This document shows positions 5,869 to 6,284 of a DNA stretch of 6,284 nt, in pieces; the first letter of the stretch is position 1; the number at the start of each line of letters is the position of its first letter. Source of the DNA: Mesolinea sp964536465 (GTDB lineage Bacteria > Chloroflexota > Anaerolineae > Anaerolineales > Anaerolineaceae); contig CAZHXQ010000098.1 of assembly GCA_964536465.1 (NCBI GenBank), positions 1 through 6,284 of the forward strand. The letters are read 5' to 3'. Both the position numbers and the translations under genes were made by a program. Below the pieces are notes generated by a model. It saw only the letters and a program-made list of their open reading frames with translations, had not been told where the DNA came from and did not search any database.

Positions 5869-6284
5869 TCAGAATGGCCGCTCTGACCTGGTCAGACGAT
5901 TATGCAGCAACAGCCGGATCGGTCGTTTCAGGTCTTCAAAAATCTCCAACGGAGGTTTGTCGGCATCGATTGGCACAAAATTGTACTCCCGGGCCAACTC
6001 TTCTAATTCTTTGATCACTTCGGTCTGATAAGCCACAAAACTGTCATAGAAATTGTCTGCCATGTGCAGGTCCATGCCCGATTCCCAATAGTTTAAACCG
6101 CGACCGTGAATCAGGCGCTGCACCAACGAAGGCACCGATGCCCGCAGATATAAAATCAAATGCGGTCGCAGTGCCATGCCATACAGGTCCCGGGACCAGT
6201 TCTTGTCAATGCCGCGAATGCTGTCTCGCGCGATCATCGAGTAGAAATAACGGTCAGACAATACAATGAAACCCGCCTGCAGGG
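5869..6284 (-). CDS. Thymidylate-kinase-like P-loop kinase, 5' end outside window
   Basis: C-terminal 137 codons of a nucleotide kinase of the thymidylate kinase superfamily, which phosphorylates dTMP with ATP in the cytosol; the substrate here is not certain. Seen: LQAGFIVLSDRYFYS, where the DR(Y/x) motif follows a hydrophobic strand as in dTMP kinases, then RGIDKNWSRDLYGMAL, the strand PHLILYLRASVPSLVQRL, a lid-like stretch HGRGLNYWESGMD rich in Arg and Gly, a helix ending VIKELEELAREY, and the final NFVPIDADKP strand typical of the family end. The Walker A loop lies outside the window. The frame continues open past the window edge; the internal TTG at 6261 is not the start. An intrinsic terminator follows the stop by 6 nt. 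Could instead be a deoxynucleoside kinase-like paralogue. Confidence 0.8.
   Translation of the reverse strand, partial: LQAGFIVLSDRYFYSMIARDSIRGIDKNWSRDLYGMALRPHLILYLRASVPSLVQRLIHGRGLNYWESGMDLHMADNFYDSFVAYQTEVIKELEELAREYNFVPIDADKPPLEIFEDLKRPIRLLLHNRLTRSERPF

Noticed and set aside
6259..6261. TTG at 6261 as start of the kinase gene
   Set aside because: The frame stays open upstream to the window end and the preceding residues LQAGFIV belong to the conserved strand before the DRY motif.

Overview
The window looks like a bacterial cell-surface polysaccharide locus on the minus strand, joined to an unrelated set of genes. The proteins resemble those of Anaerolineae-type Chloroflexota: WbbL-like glycosyltransferase style, CHAD protein beside a thymidylate-kinase-like gene, moderate GC and GTG starts with strong GGAGG Shine-Dalgarno sites. 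That taxonomic guess is inference only; no rRNA or other marker gene is present.

Bases 1-2785, minus strand: a tightly packed operon reads right to left as ABC-2 polysaccharide permease (Wzm-like), its ATPase (Wzt-like), dTDP-4-dehydrorhamnose 3,5-epimerase (rfbC) and dTDP-glucose 4,6-dehydratase (rfbB, cut by the window start). Each junction overlaps: 17 bp, then TGATG, then ATGA. The two sugar genes make the precursor of dTDP-L-rhamnose and the two ABC genes export a lipid-linked glycan. The ATPase is a short form with no C-terminal glycan-binding domain.

Bases 2786-3670: an AT-rich break in the locus. Directly upstream of the permease lies an open, start-less C-terminal remnant (2797-3033), apparently the end of a lost operon gene. 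Past its abrupt edge is a small AT-rich DUF4298-family gene (3118-3423, minus), followed by a promoter-like intergenic region with palindromes and repeated heptamers.

Bases 3671-4678, plus strand: a WbbL-like family 2 glycosyltransferase, probably a glycan-building enzyme of the same locus, transcribed divergently from its own promoter and ended by a probable terminator.

Bases 4760-6284, minus strand: a CHAD-domain protein (polyphosphate-binding family) and, upstream of it behind a strong intrinsic terminator, the C-terminal part of a thymidylate-kinase-like P-loop kinase cut by the window end. I found no tRNA, rRNA, CRISPR array, transposase or complete mobile element. I do not see a clearly new biological system; the most unusual part is the broken operon edge with the DUF4298 gene and repeats at 2797-3660.
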